Source of the DNA: Salegentibacter maritimus
GTDB lineage: Bacteria; Bacteroidota; Bacteroidia; Flavobacteriales; Flavobacteriaceae
Length of the DNA: 64,000 nt
Assembly: GCF_016236915.1 (NCBI RefSeq)
Contig: NZ_JAEHOK010000001.1
Location: 248,001-312,000 of the forward strand
Direction: 5' to 3'
Shown: one piece after another, positions 8,551 to 17,046 of the stretch
Layout of the letters: every line of letters starts with the position of its first letter
Position numbering within the stretch: position 1 is the stretch's first letter
Notes under the pieces: generated by a model
Told to the model about the DNA's origin: nothing
The model's database searches: none
What the model saw: the letters and a program-made list of their open reading frames with translations, nothing else
Translations under genes and position numbers: made by a program

Positions 8551-8646
8551 TAAACTATCTCGGGGCAAGCCCACGAGGCATTCGTTGAAAACAAATTTTT
8601 AATTTCGAGGCAAGCCTCGGGGTATTACACCCTTTGGCGGTGCCAA
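8551..8646 (+). repeat. Dispersed hairpin repeat, family A (his leader region)
   Basis: This is the reference full-length copy: TAAACTATCTCGGGGCAAGCC at the left end, TTTCGAGGCAAGCCTCGG in the middle, and ACCCTTTGGCGGTGCCAA at the right end. It aligns over its length with 3571-3667 (inverted) and 35794-35889, and its right half with 26357-26406. CGAGG-CAAG-CCTCG and TTGGC-GGT-GCCAA are mini-hairpins. It sits in the his leader transcript between the attenuator terminator and hisG. Confidence 0.88.
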
Positions 8647-8681
8647 TAAAAAAACCCGTTTGAATAGCTCAAACGGGTTTT
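8647..8681 (-). terminator. Intrinsic terminator of the his attenuator
   Basis: On the minus strand, AAAACCCGTTTGA pairs perfectly with TCAAACGGGTTTT around the five-base loop GCTAT. The U-rich tail (T7) lies directly after. It lies about 30 bases downstream of the stop codon of the His-rich leader peptide and upstream of hisG, the arrangement of a classical amino-acid attenuator. Confidence 0.88.
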
Positions 8682-8711
8682 AAATATGCTGAAAATTACA
8701 ACACACCAAAT

Positions 8712-8768
8712 TTACCTCGCCTGAGCGCAGTAATAAATATGATGGTGATGTAATTGAAAATTCTTCAT
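8712..8768 (-). CDS. hisL: Histidine operon leader peptide
   Basis: This short ORF translates as MKNFQLHHHHIYYCAQAR, 18 residues with four successive histidine codons (CAT CAC CAT CAT). It lies just downstream of a good TAnnTTTG promoter and upstream of a strong intrinsic terminator, followed by hisG. By analogy with enterobacterial hisL, ribosome stalling at the His codons when charged tRNA-His is scarce should prevent terminator formation. I did not identify a clear antiterminator pairing by eye. The gene symbol is by functional analogy, not homology. Confidence 0.88.
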   Translation of the reverse strand: MKNFQLHHHHIYYCAQAR

Positions 8769-8776
8769 TGTGATTA

Positions 8777-8806
8777 CAAATCTAAATATAAATTTTAAAC
8801 TGCAAA
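8777..8806 (-). promoter_or_regulatory. Promoter of the his operon
   Basis: On the minus strand a -33 TTTG (8803-8806) is followed after 18 bases by TAGATTTG (8777-8784). This matches the Bacteroidetes primary-sigma consensus TTTG / TAnnTTTG. The leader peptide ATG lies 8 bases beyond the -7 box, so the leader transcript would start close to the ORF. Confidence 0.72.
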
Positions 8807-8869
8807 ACAGCTTTCTTATTTTTTATAAATTTTTGTCTAAAACAATATAATTAATACTCAAATGTCAAA

Positions 8870-10174
8870 TTAATCATCAATAGCACTAAAAAGCATTTGC
8901 CTGAATTTCCAGGCGGTTTCATCGCCGGTATTTCCCCGTGTTTGCTTCAACAAAATACCGATTACCTGCTCCTGGGGGTCGGCAAAATACTGCGTGTTAA
9001 AATAGCCACCCCAATCGAAAGTACCGGCACTTCCCTGCCCTCCGGTTATTTCTCCTGTTTCTGTTACCACGCCAAAAGCGAGACCGTAATACTGATTCGG
9101 AAAATTAAACTTTTCCCCAACCTGGTTCCCCATAATAATAGCTACTGTTTTTCGGCTTAACAAACGAGTACCATTATACTCCCCTCCATTTAAATACATT
9201 TGAAGAAATTTGGCGTAATCTTTTGCCGTACCCGATAGCCCTGCACCACCTGAAAAATAAGTACCATCTTTTGTTAATGGATAATTCGTATTATAAAATG
9301 TATTCGGAAAATTTGTCCATTTGCCATCTTTTCTATGTTGAATCGCCACCAGACGATCTTTTTTTGATGAAGGCTGATAAAATCTTGTATCGTTCATTTG
9401 AAGGGGATCAAAAATTCTTTCTTTCAGAAATATATCAAAATCCTGCCCTGAAATTACCTCGATAAAATAACCCAAAACATCTAACCCTACACTATATGTA
9501 AATTTTTCACCGGGTTCATGGTGTAAGGGCAAAGCGGCCATTTTCTTTATATTTTCACCAATGCTAATGTCTTCTTCGGTAAATAACTCGACTATTCCTG
9601 CCCTGGTGTAAATTTTCTTCATACGCTGATCGCCATCTATCCTTCCATAACCCAAGCCTGAAGTATGCGTTAAGAGATGCCGAATAGTAATTTCATTTTT
9701 AGCCGGTGTCGAGGTGTAACTACTGTCTGCTTCGTTAAAATCTTTTAAAATTACTGGATTTTCGAATTCGGGAATATACTTAGAGATAGGGTCGTCTAAA
9801 CGAAACTTCCCTTCCTCCCATAGCATCATAACTGCAGTGGCTGTAATGGCTTTTGTTTGTGAAGCCAATCTAAAAATCGCATCTTTTTCAAGTTCTTTTC
9901 CCGATGCATTTGCATCTCCATAGGCTTTATGAAGAACAATTTTCCCATCCCTGGCAATTAGGGCAACTGCACCCGGTACTTGATTTTCATTTATGGCAAA
10001 TTGAAGCATCTCTTCAATTTTCTGTATTCTTTCTGAAGATATTCCTACTTCAACAGGACTAGCTGTTTGAAGTGTCCCGGAATTGGTAACCGAAGTGGTT
10101 TGGGCAAAAACAGCAAGGCTTCCTATAAAAATAGAAAGCCTTGCAAAATTTAAGAAAATAGATTTCATTTTCAT
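8870..10174 (-). CDS. Exported serine hydrolase, beta-lactamase class C / esterase family
   Basis: The protein is a penicillin-binding-protein-like serine hydrolase, with a probable Sec signal peptide ending VFAQ. The catalytic SxxK is in ASQTKAI, the YxN-like motif is YSVG, and an HTSGLGYG stretch follows the typical order of the family; GGAGLSGTAKDY is also visible. The substrate is unknown (ester or D-amino peptide). A GTG start at 10192 would overlap the preceding gene, so I place the start at the ATG at 10174 (MKMKSIF...; 434 residues), 4 bases after the SPFH gene stop. No lipobox is apparent. Confidence 0.85.
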   Translation of the reverse strand: MKMKSIFLNFARLSIFIGSLAVFAQTTSVTNSGTLQTASPVEVGISSERIQKIEEMLQFAINENQVPGAVALIARDGKIVLHKAYGDANASGKELEKDAIFRLASQTKAITATAVMMLWEEGKFRLDDPISKYIPEFENPVILKDFNEADSSYTSTPAKNEITIRHLLTHTSGLGYGRIDGDQRMKKIYTRAGIVELFTEEDISIGENIKKMAALPLHHEPGEKFTYSVGLDVLGYFIEVISGQDFDIFLKERIFDPLQMNDTRFYQPSSKKDRLVAIQHRKDGKWTNFPNTFYNTNYPLTKDGTYFSGGAGLSGTAKDYAKFLQMYLNGGEYNGTRLLSRKTVAIIMGNQVGEKFNFPNQYYGLAFGVVTETGEITGGQGSAGTFDWGGYFNTQYFADPQEQVIGILLKQTRGNTGDETAWKFRQMLFSAIDD

Positions 10175-10178
10175 TATT

Positions 10179-10997
10179 TTAATTTCCTCCACCTAAAATT
10201 AAAGGCATTCCATCTTCACCCGAACCTATAATCACGGTTTTAGAATTACCCGATCTGGCCAATTCCAGCGTTGCCTGAATTCCTTTTTCTTTCAGGATAT
10301 TTGGGGTTAAAGAGGCATTCAAGATATCGTTGGCTCGTGCTTTACCTTCAGCATCAATACGCTGTCTTTCTGCTTCTTGCTCAGCTTTAGTTAAACGAAA
10401 TTCGTATTCCAAAGATTCTTGCTCCTGGCGTAGTTTACGCTCAATTGCATCTTTAATATTTGGCGGAAGGGATACATCTCGCACCAAAACTTCATTTACC
10501 TGCACATATTGATCTCTAAGTAAAATTTGAGTTTCTTCTAAAATTTCTTTCTGAATCGCTTCTCTTTTACTCGCATATAATTGCTCAGGATTATACCTTC
10601 CTACCACCGCCCTTGCGGCCGATCTAACTGCGGGCTGAAGTAAACGCTGAATATATTGCTCGCCTTTTTCTCTATGTAGTTTTCCCAGTTGCTCATAAGA
10701 AGGTTGAAACCAGGTAGAAGCATCTAGCTTAATTTCAAGACCATTAGAACTCAAAACCTGCATTTTTTCTTCTAAAGATTGTTGCCTTACTTCATAAACA
10801 TACACTCTATTCCAGGGTGCTACAAGGTGAAAACCTTCATTTAAAGGCGGTTCATCGGTAACCACACCACCTCCAAAGGTTTTATACAAAACCCCTGCCT
10901 CACCAGAACCAATTGTAACGGTAGATTTTGCGACAAAAATTATTAAAATAACGATTCCTATAAGAATAGGAACTCCAAGCTTGGGTAATCTTTCCAT
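10179..10997 (-). CDS. SPFH/prohibitin-family membrane protein
   Basis: The protein has 272 residues, with an N-terminal membrane anchor (about residues 8-25), then an SPFH (band 7) domain with GEAGVLYKTFGGG and LNEGFHLVAPWNRVYVYEVRQQ, then a helical, charged coiled-coil region (about 185-230, RLTKAEQEAERQRI). It resembles prohibitin and HflC-type proteins, which form large membrane scaffolds that modulate proteases or lipid domains. It lies between a VWA-type membrane protein and a serine hydrolase on the same strand. No specific partner can be named. Confidence 0.85.
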   Translation of the reverse strand: MERLPKLGVPILIGIVILIIFVAKSTVTIGSGEAGVLYKTFGGGVVTDEPPLNEGFHLVAPWNRVYVYEVRQQSLEEKMQVLSSNGLEIKLDASTWFQPSYEQLGKLHREKGEQYIQRLLQPAVRSAARAVVGRYNPEQLYASKREAIQKEILEETQILLRDQYVQVNEVLVRDVSLPPNIKDAIERKLRQEQESLEYEFRLTKAEQEAERQRIDAEGKARANDILNASLTPNILKEKGIQATLELARSGNSKTVIIGSGEDGMPLILGGGN

Positions 10998-11010
10998 ATA
11001 TAAATTAAAT

Positions 11011-13035
11011 TTAAATTAATCCTTTATACTTTCTGTAAAACCATTCTATTGCCAGTATTAAAACCAGCAGAAATAGAAGGTAAAACCAGTCTATCAAAGG
11101 TACGTCTTTTTGTTGGCTTTTTTGAACAGGCTTGTATTTATCGGCATTTAAAAGCCTATTTATAAATTCTTGCGTTTGATTTTGGTAAAAAATCCTCGTT
11201 CCAGAATTTTCAGCTAAGGCCTGCATTGCATTTTTGTTAGCTGAAATAAATTTTTGCTCAATATTATAACTTATTACTTCAAAACTTCCCGAACGAGAAA
11301 GCCCGGTTTCTGCTTCGTTAACCTGAAAAGTATAAGTACCTGGTGGTAAACCACCTAAATCTACCTGGTAGGTATTATTTTTTAAGATAAATTGGGACTC
11401 AAAGCTGTTTAAAGAATCTTCTACCGTAATTAGTAAGTTAGCCTTTGGATCGAACTGATAGTTTTGATCGAAAAAATTCGCATTAATTATAGCCGATTCA
11501 TTTTCATAAAAAAAAGACTCGTAATCTAAAGTTAATCGCTCTCGTTGCTTTGTAGAGGCCAGGTTTTGAACCAGTTTTCCGAAGAAATTATCAAAAGCTT
11601 CAAAAGATTTATCTTCCAAAAAGCTAGCCGAACGCCAACGCCAGATATTTTCTCCAAAAATATAGCCTATTTTACGCTGTGCATTGCCCTTTATAGCCAA
11701 TAAAGGTTGTGTAGTTTCTACATTTTCAATTTCCTGAAAATAAATACTTTCAATACTATTACTTTCAAGCTCAATATTACCAAACTTATCTTCAAGCGGG
11801 GGGAAATTTGAAAAAACAGCATCTTCAAATTGAAACTGGTTAAAATTTGGATTTCTCACCGCGAATATTTCCTGATTTTGATTCGTAAAATCTTTTATTA
11901 TAAAATCCTGAATATTATTTATAAAATTCCAATTGGTTTTTGTGCCGGTAATAAGAAGATAGTTTTGGTTATTCTTCTTCAACTCTTCAAAGACAGATAA
12001 AAAACCAGCATTGGGCTGGTATAATATTACTAACTGATAGTCTTCCAGGGTAAGGTTTTCACCAATATACTTAATGGCAAGCTGCCGTTGCTTGTTGGTT
12101 TCTACAGCCTTTTTAATGGCTCCTAAATCTGGATGCGACATAGCACTTAGCAGCAGAATTTCGGTACGCTCATCAATTACTTCTATCGCGAAACTTTTAA
12201 TGTTGTTCGCCTGGTTTTTTTCGGTTGCCAAAGGCGCAATTTCAGCTTTATAAGAAAGTACTCCTAAATTTGTGGCGGGGAGTTGAGCCTGGATTATTAC
12301 AGAACTATTTTCGTTATCTAACGAAACCTCTTCAGAGAAAATGACCTTTTCGTTTTCTTTAATAACAAACCTGGTATTTACCGCATCTTCTCCCGAGTAT
12401 GAAATAAAGGCTTCAACCGGAAAACGATTATCCAAAAATGCATAATTATTTAGGTTTAACCTGATTAATTCCAGATCGGGATATTGTGTGGTATCGCCAA
12501 TTACAAGAGGGTAAATTTCTGTATTTTTGGAATTGAAATATTCAAAATTACGACCGGAAGTTTGATTTCCATCGGATATTAGTGCAATAACCGATTTTCT
12601 TTTTTTAGAAAGTGCTTCAACCCCTTCTAATGCCGAAAAAATATTGGTTTCAGTATCCTTAAAGTCATTAATATCGCCCGATTTGAGTTCTTTTCCGAAG
12701 TTATACTGAACGAGATCAAAACGTTTATTTAATTTTTCGTTAGACTTAAAGCTTTCCAGTATAAGTTTAAGGCTATCTTCCTGCTTAAGATGATTTATAG
12801 ACCAGGAATCGTCTGCCAACAAAATAAGCATAGGTTTTTCTAACTTATAGCTGATAAAACCAATTTTAGGGTTAATAAGCAGCAAAAGAAGTATAAAAAC
12901 CGAAAAAAAGCGTAATGAAAAAAGAATATAAGTATCCCTACCTCTTTTTCTAGACTTATAGAGGTATTGAAAAAAAGCAAACCCCAGCGCAATAAATGCA
13001 GCCAGGGCGATAAATAAAATTTTAGATAACTCCAT
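11011..13035 (-). CDS. Large membrane protein with von Willebrand A-like domain
   Basis: The protein has 674 residues. Two N-terminal membrane segments (about 5-25 and 36-55) and one near the C-terminus (about 648-665) flank an extracytoplasmic body. The sequence PMLILLADDSWSINH near residue 70 resembles a VWA metal-site strand, although the canonical DxSxS is imperfect (DDSWS). Later stretches (ALISDGNQTSG) fit a VWA fold, and the C-terminal half looks like Ig-like domains followed by a class I glutamine-amidotransferase-like fold without a nucleophile. Function is unknown. It lies 13 bases upstream of the SPFH gene, so the two are probably co-transcribed. Confidence 0.7.
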   Translation of the reverse strand: MELSKILFIALAAFIALGFAFFQYLYKSRKRGRDTYILFSLRFFSVFILLLLLINPKIGFISYKLEKPMLILLADDSWSINHLKQEDSLKLILESFKSNEKLNKRFDLVQYNFGKELKSGDINDFKDTETNIFSALEGVEALSKKRKSVIALISDGNQTSGRNFEYFNSKNTEIYPLVIGDTTQYPDLELIRLNLNNYAFLDNRFPVEAFISYSGEDAVNTRFVIKENEKVIFSEEVSLDNENSSVIIQAQLPATNLGVLSYKAEIAPLATEKNQANNIKSFAIEVIDERTEILLLSAMSHPDLGAIKKAVETNKQRQLAIKYIGENLTLEDYQLVILYQPNAGFLSVFEELKKNNQNYLLITGTKTNWNFINNIQDFIIKDFTNQNQEIFAVRNPNFNQFQFEDAVFSNFPPLEDKFGNIELESNSIESIYFQEIENVETTQPLLAIKGNAQRKIGYIFGENIWRWRSASFLEDKSFEAFDNFFGKLVQNLASTKQRERLTLDYESFFYENESAIINANFFDQNYQFDPKANLLITVEDSLNSFESQFILKNNTYQVDLGGLPPGTYTFQVNEAETGLSRSGSFEVISYNIEQKFISANKNAMQALAENSGTRIFYQNQTQEFINRLLNADKYKPVQKSQQKDVPLIDWFYLLFLLVLILAIEWFYRKYKGLI

Positions 13036-13112
13036 TAAAGTGAAGATAGTTAATCCTTTCCGGGTAAAAGTTAAAAGTTCTAATAACTAATCACTCTTAA
13101 CTTCTAACCTAT

Positions 13113-13859
13113 CTATGTATGCATCCCCCCATCTACGTGAAGTACCTGCCCGGTAACATAAGCACTTAAATCGCTCCCTAAAAACACACAGGCGTTAGCT
13201 ATATCTTCTGGGCTTCCACCTCTTTTTAAAGGAATTGCCTGTCTCCAGCCATCAACTACATTGTCGTCTAACTTTTGAGTCATTTCTGTTTCTATAAATC
13301 CGGGGGCAATAACGTTGGTTCTAATATTTCTTGAACCAAGTTCCTGGGCCATAGATTTAGAAAAACCAATAATTCCGGCTTTTGAAGCAGCGTAATTTGC
13401 CTGACCCGCGTTACCGGTTACACCTACTACAGAACTCATATTAATAATGCTTCCCTTACGCTGTTTTAACATGGTACGTTGAACAGCTTTGGTCATATTA
13501 AAGATCGACTTTAGGTTCACTTCAATAACCTTATCAAAATCTTCTTCGCTCATTCGCATAAGGAGATTATCTTTTGTGATACCTGCATTATTTACCAGAA
13601 TATCTATAGCCCCAAAATCTTCGGCTACATCTTTTATAAGTTGTTCGGCTTCTTTAAAACTCGCTGCGTTAGATTGATAGGCTTTGGCTTTTACCCCCAA
13701 TTCGCCCAATTCGTCTGCCAATGCATTGGCAGACTCAGCTGAAGAATTATAAGTGAAAGCTACGTTAGCACCGTGCTGGGCAAAAACTTTAGCAATTCCC
13801 TTGCCTATTCCACGGCTACCACCGGTTATTATGGCATTTTTCCCTTCTAATAATTTCAT
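13113..13859 (-). CDS. fabG: 3-oxoacyl-ACP reductase FabG
   Basis: This is an NADPH-dependent short-chain dehydrogenase of fatty acid elongation. Visible in the 248 residues are the cofactor loop GGSRGIGKG (about 13-21), NNAG (about 89-92), the catalytic serine in NMSSV, and YAASK (Y about 156, K about 160). The C-terminal YVTGQVLHVDGG is typical of FabG. It lies alone between sucD and the VWA gene, after its own TATATTTG-type -7 box. Other SDR functions are possible but the match to FabG is close. Confidence 0.93.
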   Translation of the reverse strand: MKLLEGKNAIITGGSRGIGKGIAKVFAQHGANVAFTYNSSAESANALADELGELGVKAKAYQSNAASFKEAEQLIKDVAEDFGAIDILVNNAGITKDNLLMRMSEEDFDKVIEVNLKSIFNMTKAVQRTMLKQRKGSIINMSSVVGVTGNAGQANYAASKAGIIGFSKSMAQELGSRNIRTNVIAPGFIETEMTQKLDDNVVDGWRQAIPLKRGGSPEDIANACVFLGSDLSAYVTGQVLHVDGGMHT

Positions 13860-13893
13860 ATTTATAAAAAGATTGATGTTAATTAAACAGTTT

Positions 13894-13901
13894 CAAATAT
13901 A
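13894..13901 (-). promoter_or_regulatory. Candidate -7 box for fabG
   Basis: TATATTTG on the minus strand matches the Bacteroidetes TAnnTTTG box and lies 35 bases upstream of the fabG ATG, just beyond the sucD terminator. No clear -33 TTTG is seen. Confidence 0.5.
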
Positions 13902-13920
13902 ACAAAAGCTAATACCAAGA

Positions 13921-13969
13921 AATAAAAAATCCTCCTGTATTTGGTGAAACACTAAATACAGGAGGATTT
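13921..13969 (-). terminator. Terminator after sucD
   Basis: The arms AAATCCTCCTGTATTT (13927-13942) and AAATACAGGAGGATTT (13954-13969) are perfectly complementary. A further GTG/CAC pairing closes the AAA loop. A T-rich tail follows on the minus strand. It lies just after the sucD stop codon. Confidence 0.88.
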
Positions 13970-13989
13970 CAATATGATTTAGGAAGGTT

Positions 13990-14865
13990 TTAGCCCTTCA
14001 TTACCTCGGCCACTTTTTTCCCAATTTCTGCCGGTGAATCTACTACATGAATTCCATTTTCTTTAAGAATAGCTTTCTTTGCTTGTGCAGTATCTTCGCT
14101 TCCACCTACAATAGCTCCTGCATGTCCCATAGTACGGCCAGCAGGTGCTGTTTCTCCGGCTATAAAACCTACAACCGGTTTTTTGTTTCCATTTTCTTTA
14201 ATCCAGGTTGCGGCATCTGCCTCTAATTGACCTCCAATTTCACCGATCATTACAATACATTCGGTTTCCTCATCGTTCATCAATAATTCTACAGCTTCTT
14301 TGGTGGTTGTTCCAATAATTGGATCTCCCCCTATACCAATTGCAGTTGTGATTCCAAGACCTTGTTTTACTACCTGATCTGCAGCTTCATAAGTTAAAGT
14401 ACCAGATTTAGAAACAATCCCTACTTTACCTTTTTTGAAAACAAAACCTGGCATAATACCAACTTTTGCTTCTCCGGGAGTTATTACACCTGGACAGTTA
14501 GGCCCTACCAAACGGCAATCTCTATCCTGAATATAATCGTAAGCTTTTACCATATCTGCCACCGGAATACCTTCGGTAATCGTGATAATTACTTTTATTC
14601 CGGCATCTGCTGCTTCCATAATAGCATCTGCTGCAAAAGCTGGTGGTACAAAAATTATAGAAACATCGGCTCCAGTTTTTTCAACAGCATCAGATACCGT
14701 ATTGAAAACAGGCTTATTAAGGTGTTTTTGACCTCCTTTACCAGGAGTTACACCTCCAACCACGTTGGTTCCATACTCTATCATTTGTTCAGCGTGAAAA
14801 GTACCTTCGCTACCGGTAAATCCCTGAACTATTATTTTTGAATCTTTATTGACTAAAACGCTCAT
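13990..14865 (-). CDS. sucD: Succinyl-CoA ligase alpha subunit SucD
   Basis: SucD is the CoA-binding and phosphohistidine subunit of the TCA-cycle succinyl-CoA synthetase. The 291 residues include [15 protein letters not shown] at the CoA-binding N-terminus, [18 protein letters not shown], and the phosphorylated His in [13 protein letters not shown]. SucC is not in the window, as is usual for flavobacteria. The gene appears monocistronic, with its own TACTTTTG box and strong terminator. Confidence 0.97.
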   Translation of the reverse strand: MSVLVNKDSKIIVQGFTGSEGTFHAEQMIEYGTNVVGGVTPGKGGQKHLNKPVFNTVSDAVEKTGADVSIIFVPPAFAADAIMEAADAGIKVIITITEGIPVADMVKAYDYIQDRDCRLVGPNCPGVITPGEAKVGIMPGFVFKKGKVGIVSKSGTLTYEAADQVVKQGLGITTAIGIGGDPIIGTTTKEAVELLMNDEETECIVMIGEIGGQLEADAATWIKENGNKKPVVGFIAGETAPAGRTMGHAGAIVGGSEDTAQAKKAILKENGIHVVDSPAEIGKKVAEVMKG

Positions 14866-14887
14866 ATTTTTTTTGATTTTGCGATTA

Positions 14888-14895
14888 CAAAAGTA
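14888..14895 (-). promoter_or_regulatory. Candidate -7 box for sucD
   Basis: TACTTTTG on the minus strand matches TAnnTTTG and lies 22 bases upstream of the sucD ATG. No clear -33 element is seen. Confidence 0.5.
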
Positions 14896-15002
14896 AGTTT
14901 TTAAAAATGAAAGATAAAGTGATTTATGAAGTTTATTAAGGCTTTAATCTTAAAATTAAGTAAAATTCAAGCCTAAAAATCAGATTATTTGAGAACTCAA
15001 AA

Positions 15003-15398
15003 TTAAGTCCATGGACTAACGTCTATTTCTTCACCCAGTTGTGAAATTTGAACACCCTTAAGAAGTTTGTTATCTTTTAATTCCCAAATAGCCATAAAGT
15101 GGGCCAGTGGCATTTCTTCGTCGGGATTTTCTATTGTTTTTACATGGTAGGTAAAGTGTATGGCTATTTGATTGTCTTCTTCGACAATCTTTTCCACTTC
15201 GGCCTTAAGCGATTCGAAGCTCTTTCCTAGATTATCCCTAAGCTCTAATATTTTGTCGAAATCCAGCTTTTTAAATCCGGTGGTACCGTACCAGGAAAGA
15301 TTTACATTGGGATGTAAGTAATTGTCTAGAGCTCCTTTTTCGTCTTTAAATAGGGATATATAAAAATTCTCAACAATCTCTTTACTTTGTACGCCCAT
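15003..15398 (-). CDS. NTF2-like / SnoaL-like small protein
   Basis: The protein has 131 residues with the cone-shaped NTF2-like pattern: an N-terminal VENFYISLFKDEKGALDNYLHPN, central LSWYGTTGFKKLD, and the paired strands IAIHFTYHVKT and HFMAIWELKDNKLLKGVQ. Proteins of this type are often small enzymes or ligand-binding modules; no catalytic residue can be assigned here. It follows the LpxD paralogue by 7 bases, so it is probably the last gene of the lipid A/efp operon. Function is unknown. Confidence 0.7.
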   Translation of the reverse strand: MGVQSKEIVENFYISLFKDEKGALDNYLHPNVNLSWYGTTGFKKLDFDKILELRDNLGKSFESLKAEVEKIVEEDNQIAIHFTYHVKTIENPDEEMPLAHFMAIWELKDNKLLKGVQISQLGEEIDVSPWT

Positions 15399-15405
15399 AA
15401 ATTTA

Positions 15406-16335
15406 TTATTTTAATTTCTCAAGCAATTTAGGTAATTGCTTTAAAAGTGCCAATTCTTTTAATTTAGCCCTGGCTTCCATCGCTGGGTTTCCTGTATATA
15501 CTTTGTTTGCTTTAGTAGATTTTGTAATACCGGCCTGCCCCATAAGAACACCACCTTTTTCTACGGTAATTCCGCTACGCATTCCTACCTGCCCCCAAAC
15601 GGTCACCTCGTCTTCGATAATTACTGCCCCGGCAATCCCTACCTGGCTGGCAATAAGACATCTTTTGCCAATAACCGTATCATGGCCAACCTGTATTAAG
15701 TTATCAAGCTTAGTACCCTCTTTTATGGTAGTATCTCCGGTAACACCTTTATCTATAGTGCAATTAGCTCCAATTTCAACATTATCTTCTATTACTACGC
15801 GTCCACCAGATCTTAATTTATCAAAGCCTTCTGGTCTTGTTTTATAATAAAAAGCGTCTCCTCCCAAAACAGTTCCGGAATGAATAATTACGTTATTTCC
15901 AATAATAGTATTATCGTATATACTAACATTTGAGTGAATTAGGCAATTACTGCCAATCCTTACATTATTGCCAATAAACGTGTTGGGCTGAATATGAGTA
16001 CCCTTTCCTATTTGAGCCGACTCTGATATAGATTTATCAGCTTTTTTGAAAGGTTTAAAGTACTGAGTAAGCTTATTAAAATCGGAGAAAGGATCTTCTG
16101 AAATCAACAAAGCCTTACCTTCGGGACAAGCTAATTTTTTATTAATCAAAATTACAGTAGCAGCCGAATTTAAAGCCTTATCGTAATATTTTGGATGATC
16201 TACAAAAACAATATCCCCGGGTGTCACCACATGAATTTCATTCATCCCGGTTACCGGGAAATTAGCGTCACCAATATACTCGGCATCAATAATAGTTGCT
16301 ATTTGTTGTAAGCTATGTTCCTGGGGAAATTTCAT
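15406..16335 (-). CDS. LpxD-like left-handed beta-helix acyltransferase paralogue
   Basis: The protein has 309 residues. An N-terminal UDP-GlcNAc-binding-like domain (to about residue 100) is followed by many hexapeptide repeats, for example IGKGTHIQPNTFIGNNVRIG, and a C-terminal helix. It looks like a second UDP-3-O-acylglucosamine N-acyltransferase, but is shorter than the 342-residue LpxD encoded at 19228. The trimer active site His can be placed in IQVGHDTVIG. It may act on another acyl acceptor or in lipid A heterogeneity. It is separated from efp by a family B repeat of about 100 bases. Confidence 0.8.
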   Translation of the reverse strand: MKFPQEHSLQQIATIIDAEYIGDANFPVTGMNEIHVVTPGDIVFVDHPKYYDKALNSAATVILINKKLACPEGKALLISEDPFSDFNKLTQYFKPFKKADKSISESAQIGKGTHIQPNTFIGNNVRIGSNCLIHSNVSIYDNTIIGNNVIIHSGTVLGGDAFYYKTRPEGFDKLRSGGRVVIEDNVEIGANCTIDKGVTGDTTIKEGTKLDNLIQVGHDTVIGKRCLIASQVGIAGAVIIEDEVTVWGQVGMRSGITVEKGGVLMGQAGITKSTKANKVYTGNPAMEARAKLKELALLKQLPKLLEKLK

Positions 16336-16355
16336 ATACTAATTATAAAAAATTA

Positions 16356-16445
16356 GCCATCCTGCCCCAGTATTTGGGGATTATCTCAGAGTCTAAGCGT
16401 TTAATATCTAAACAAACTAGAAGCTGAAACAAGTTCAGTCTGGCC
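16356..16445. repeat. Dispersed hairpin repeat, family B (efp-LpxD paralogue gap)
   Basis: A degenerate left half (GCCATCCTGCCCCAGTATTT then GGGGATTATCTCAGAGTCTAAG) is followed by the conserved right half CTAGAAGCTGAAACAAGTTC then AGTCTGGCC. It matches the spacing of the other family B copies. Confidence 0.7.
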
Positions 16446-16468
16446 TAAAACTTTTTGAAAGACTAAAA

Positions 16469-17035
16469 TTATTCTTTAATTCTTTCTTTATAAGTTCCTT
16501 TATCTGTTTCTACTTTAATTTTATCACCTTCATTTATAAATAAAGGAACATTCACCTCTGCACCTGTCTCTACAGTTGCCGGTTTAGTGGCATTGGTGGC
16601 AGTATTTCCTTTTACACCAGGTTCGGTATGTGTTACTTCCAATATTACACTTGCAGGCATTTCTACTGAAAGCGGTGCATTATCTTCGGTATTGATTATT
16701 ACTGTAACCACTTCACCTTCCTTTAAAAGTTTAGGTTGATCTAAAGCTTGTTCCACCAAACGAATTTGAGTGTAATCCTCCACATTCATAAAATGATAAA
16801 ATTCATCATCATTATATAGATACTGAAATTTATGAGTTTCTACACGAACATCGTCTATCTTATGTCCCGCTGAAAATGTATTTTCTACAACTTTTCCTGT
16901 AGTTACACTTTTTAGTTTGGTACGTACAAAAGCAGGACCTTTTCCGGGTTTTACGTGTAAAAATTCAACTATCTTATAAATATCGTGGTTGTAACGAATG
17001 CATAATCCGTTTCTAATGTCACTTGTACTTGCCAT
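16469..17035 (-). CDS. efp: Elongation factor P
   Basis: EF-P relieves ribosome stalling at proline runs. The 188 residues show an N-terminal KOW-like domain with the exposed loop HVKPGKGPAF (lysine 32 at the modification position), then two OB-fold domains ending PLFINEGDKIKVETDKGTYKERIKE. The loop keeps lysine; no modification genes (epmA/B) are visible in the window. It lies 11 bases after lpxA and before the LpxD paralogue. Confidence 0.97.
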   Translation of the reverse strand: MASTSDIRNGLCIRYNHDIYKIVEFLHVKPGKGPAFVRTKLKSVTTGKVVENTFSAGHKIDDVRVETHKFQYLYNDDEFYHFMNVEDYTQIRLVEQALDQPKLLKEGEVVTVIINTEDNAPLSVEMPASVILEVTHTEPGVKGNTATNATKPATVETGAEVNVPLFINEGDKIKVETDKGTYKERIKE

Positions 17036-17046
17036 TTAAATTTATT

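Noticed and set aside
3571-8646. Family A and B repeats as a CRISPR array
   Set aside because: Copies are kilobases apart, differ in spacing and orientation, and no cas genes are seen.
10175-10192. GTG start for the serine hydrolase
   Set aside because: It overlaps the SPFH gene; the ATG at 10174 precedes a normal signal peptide.
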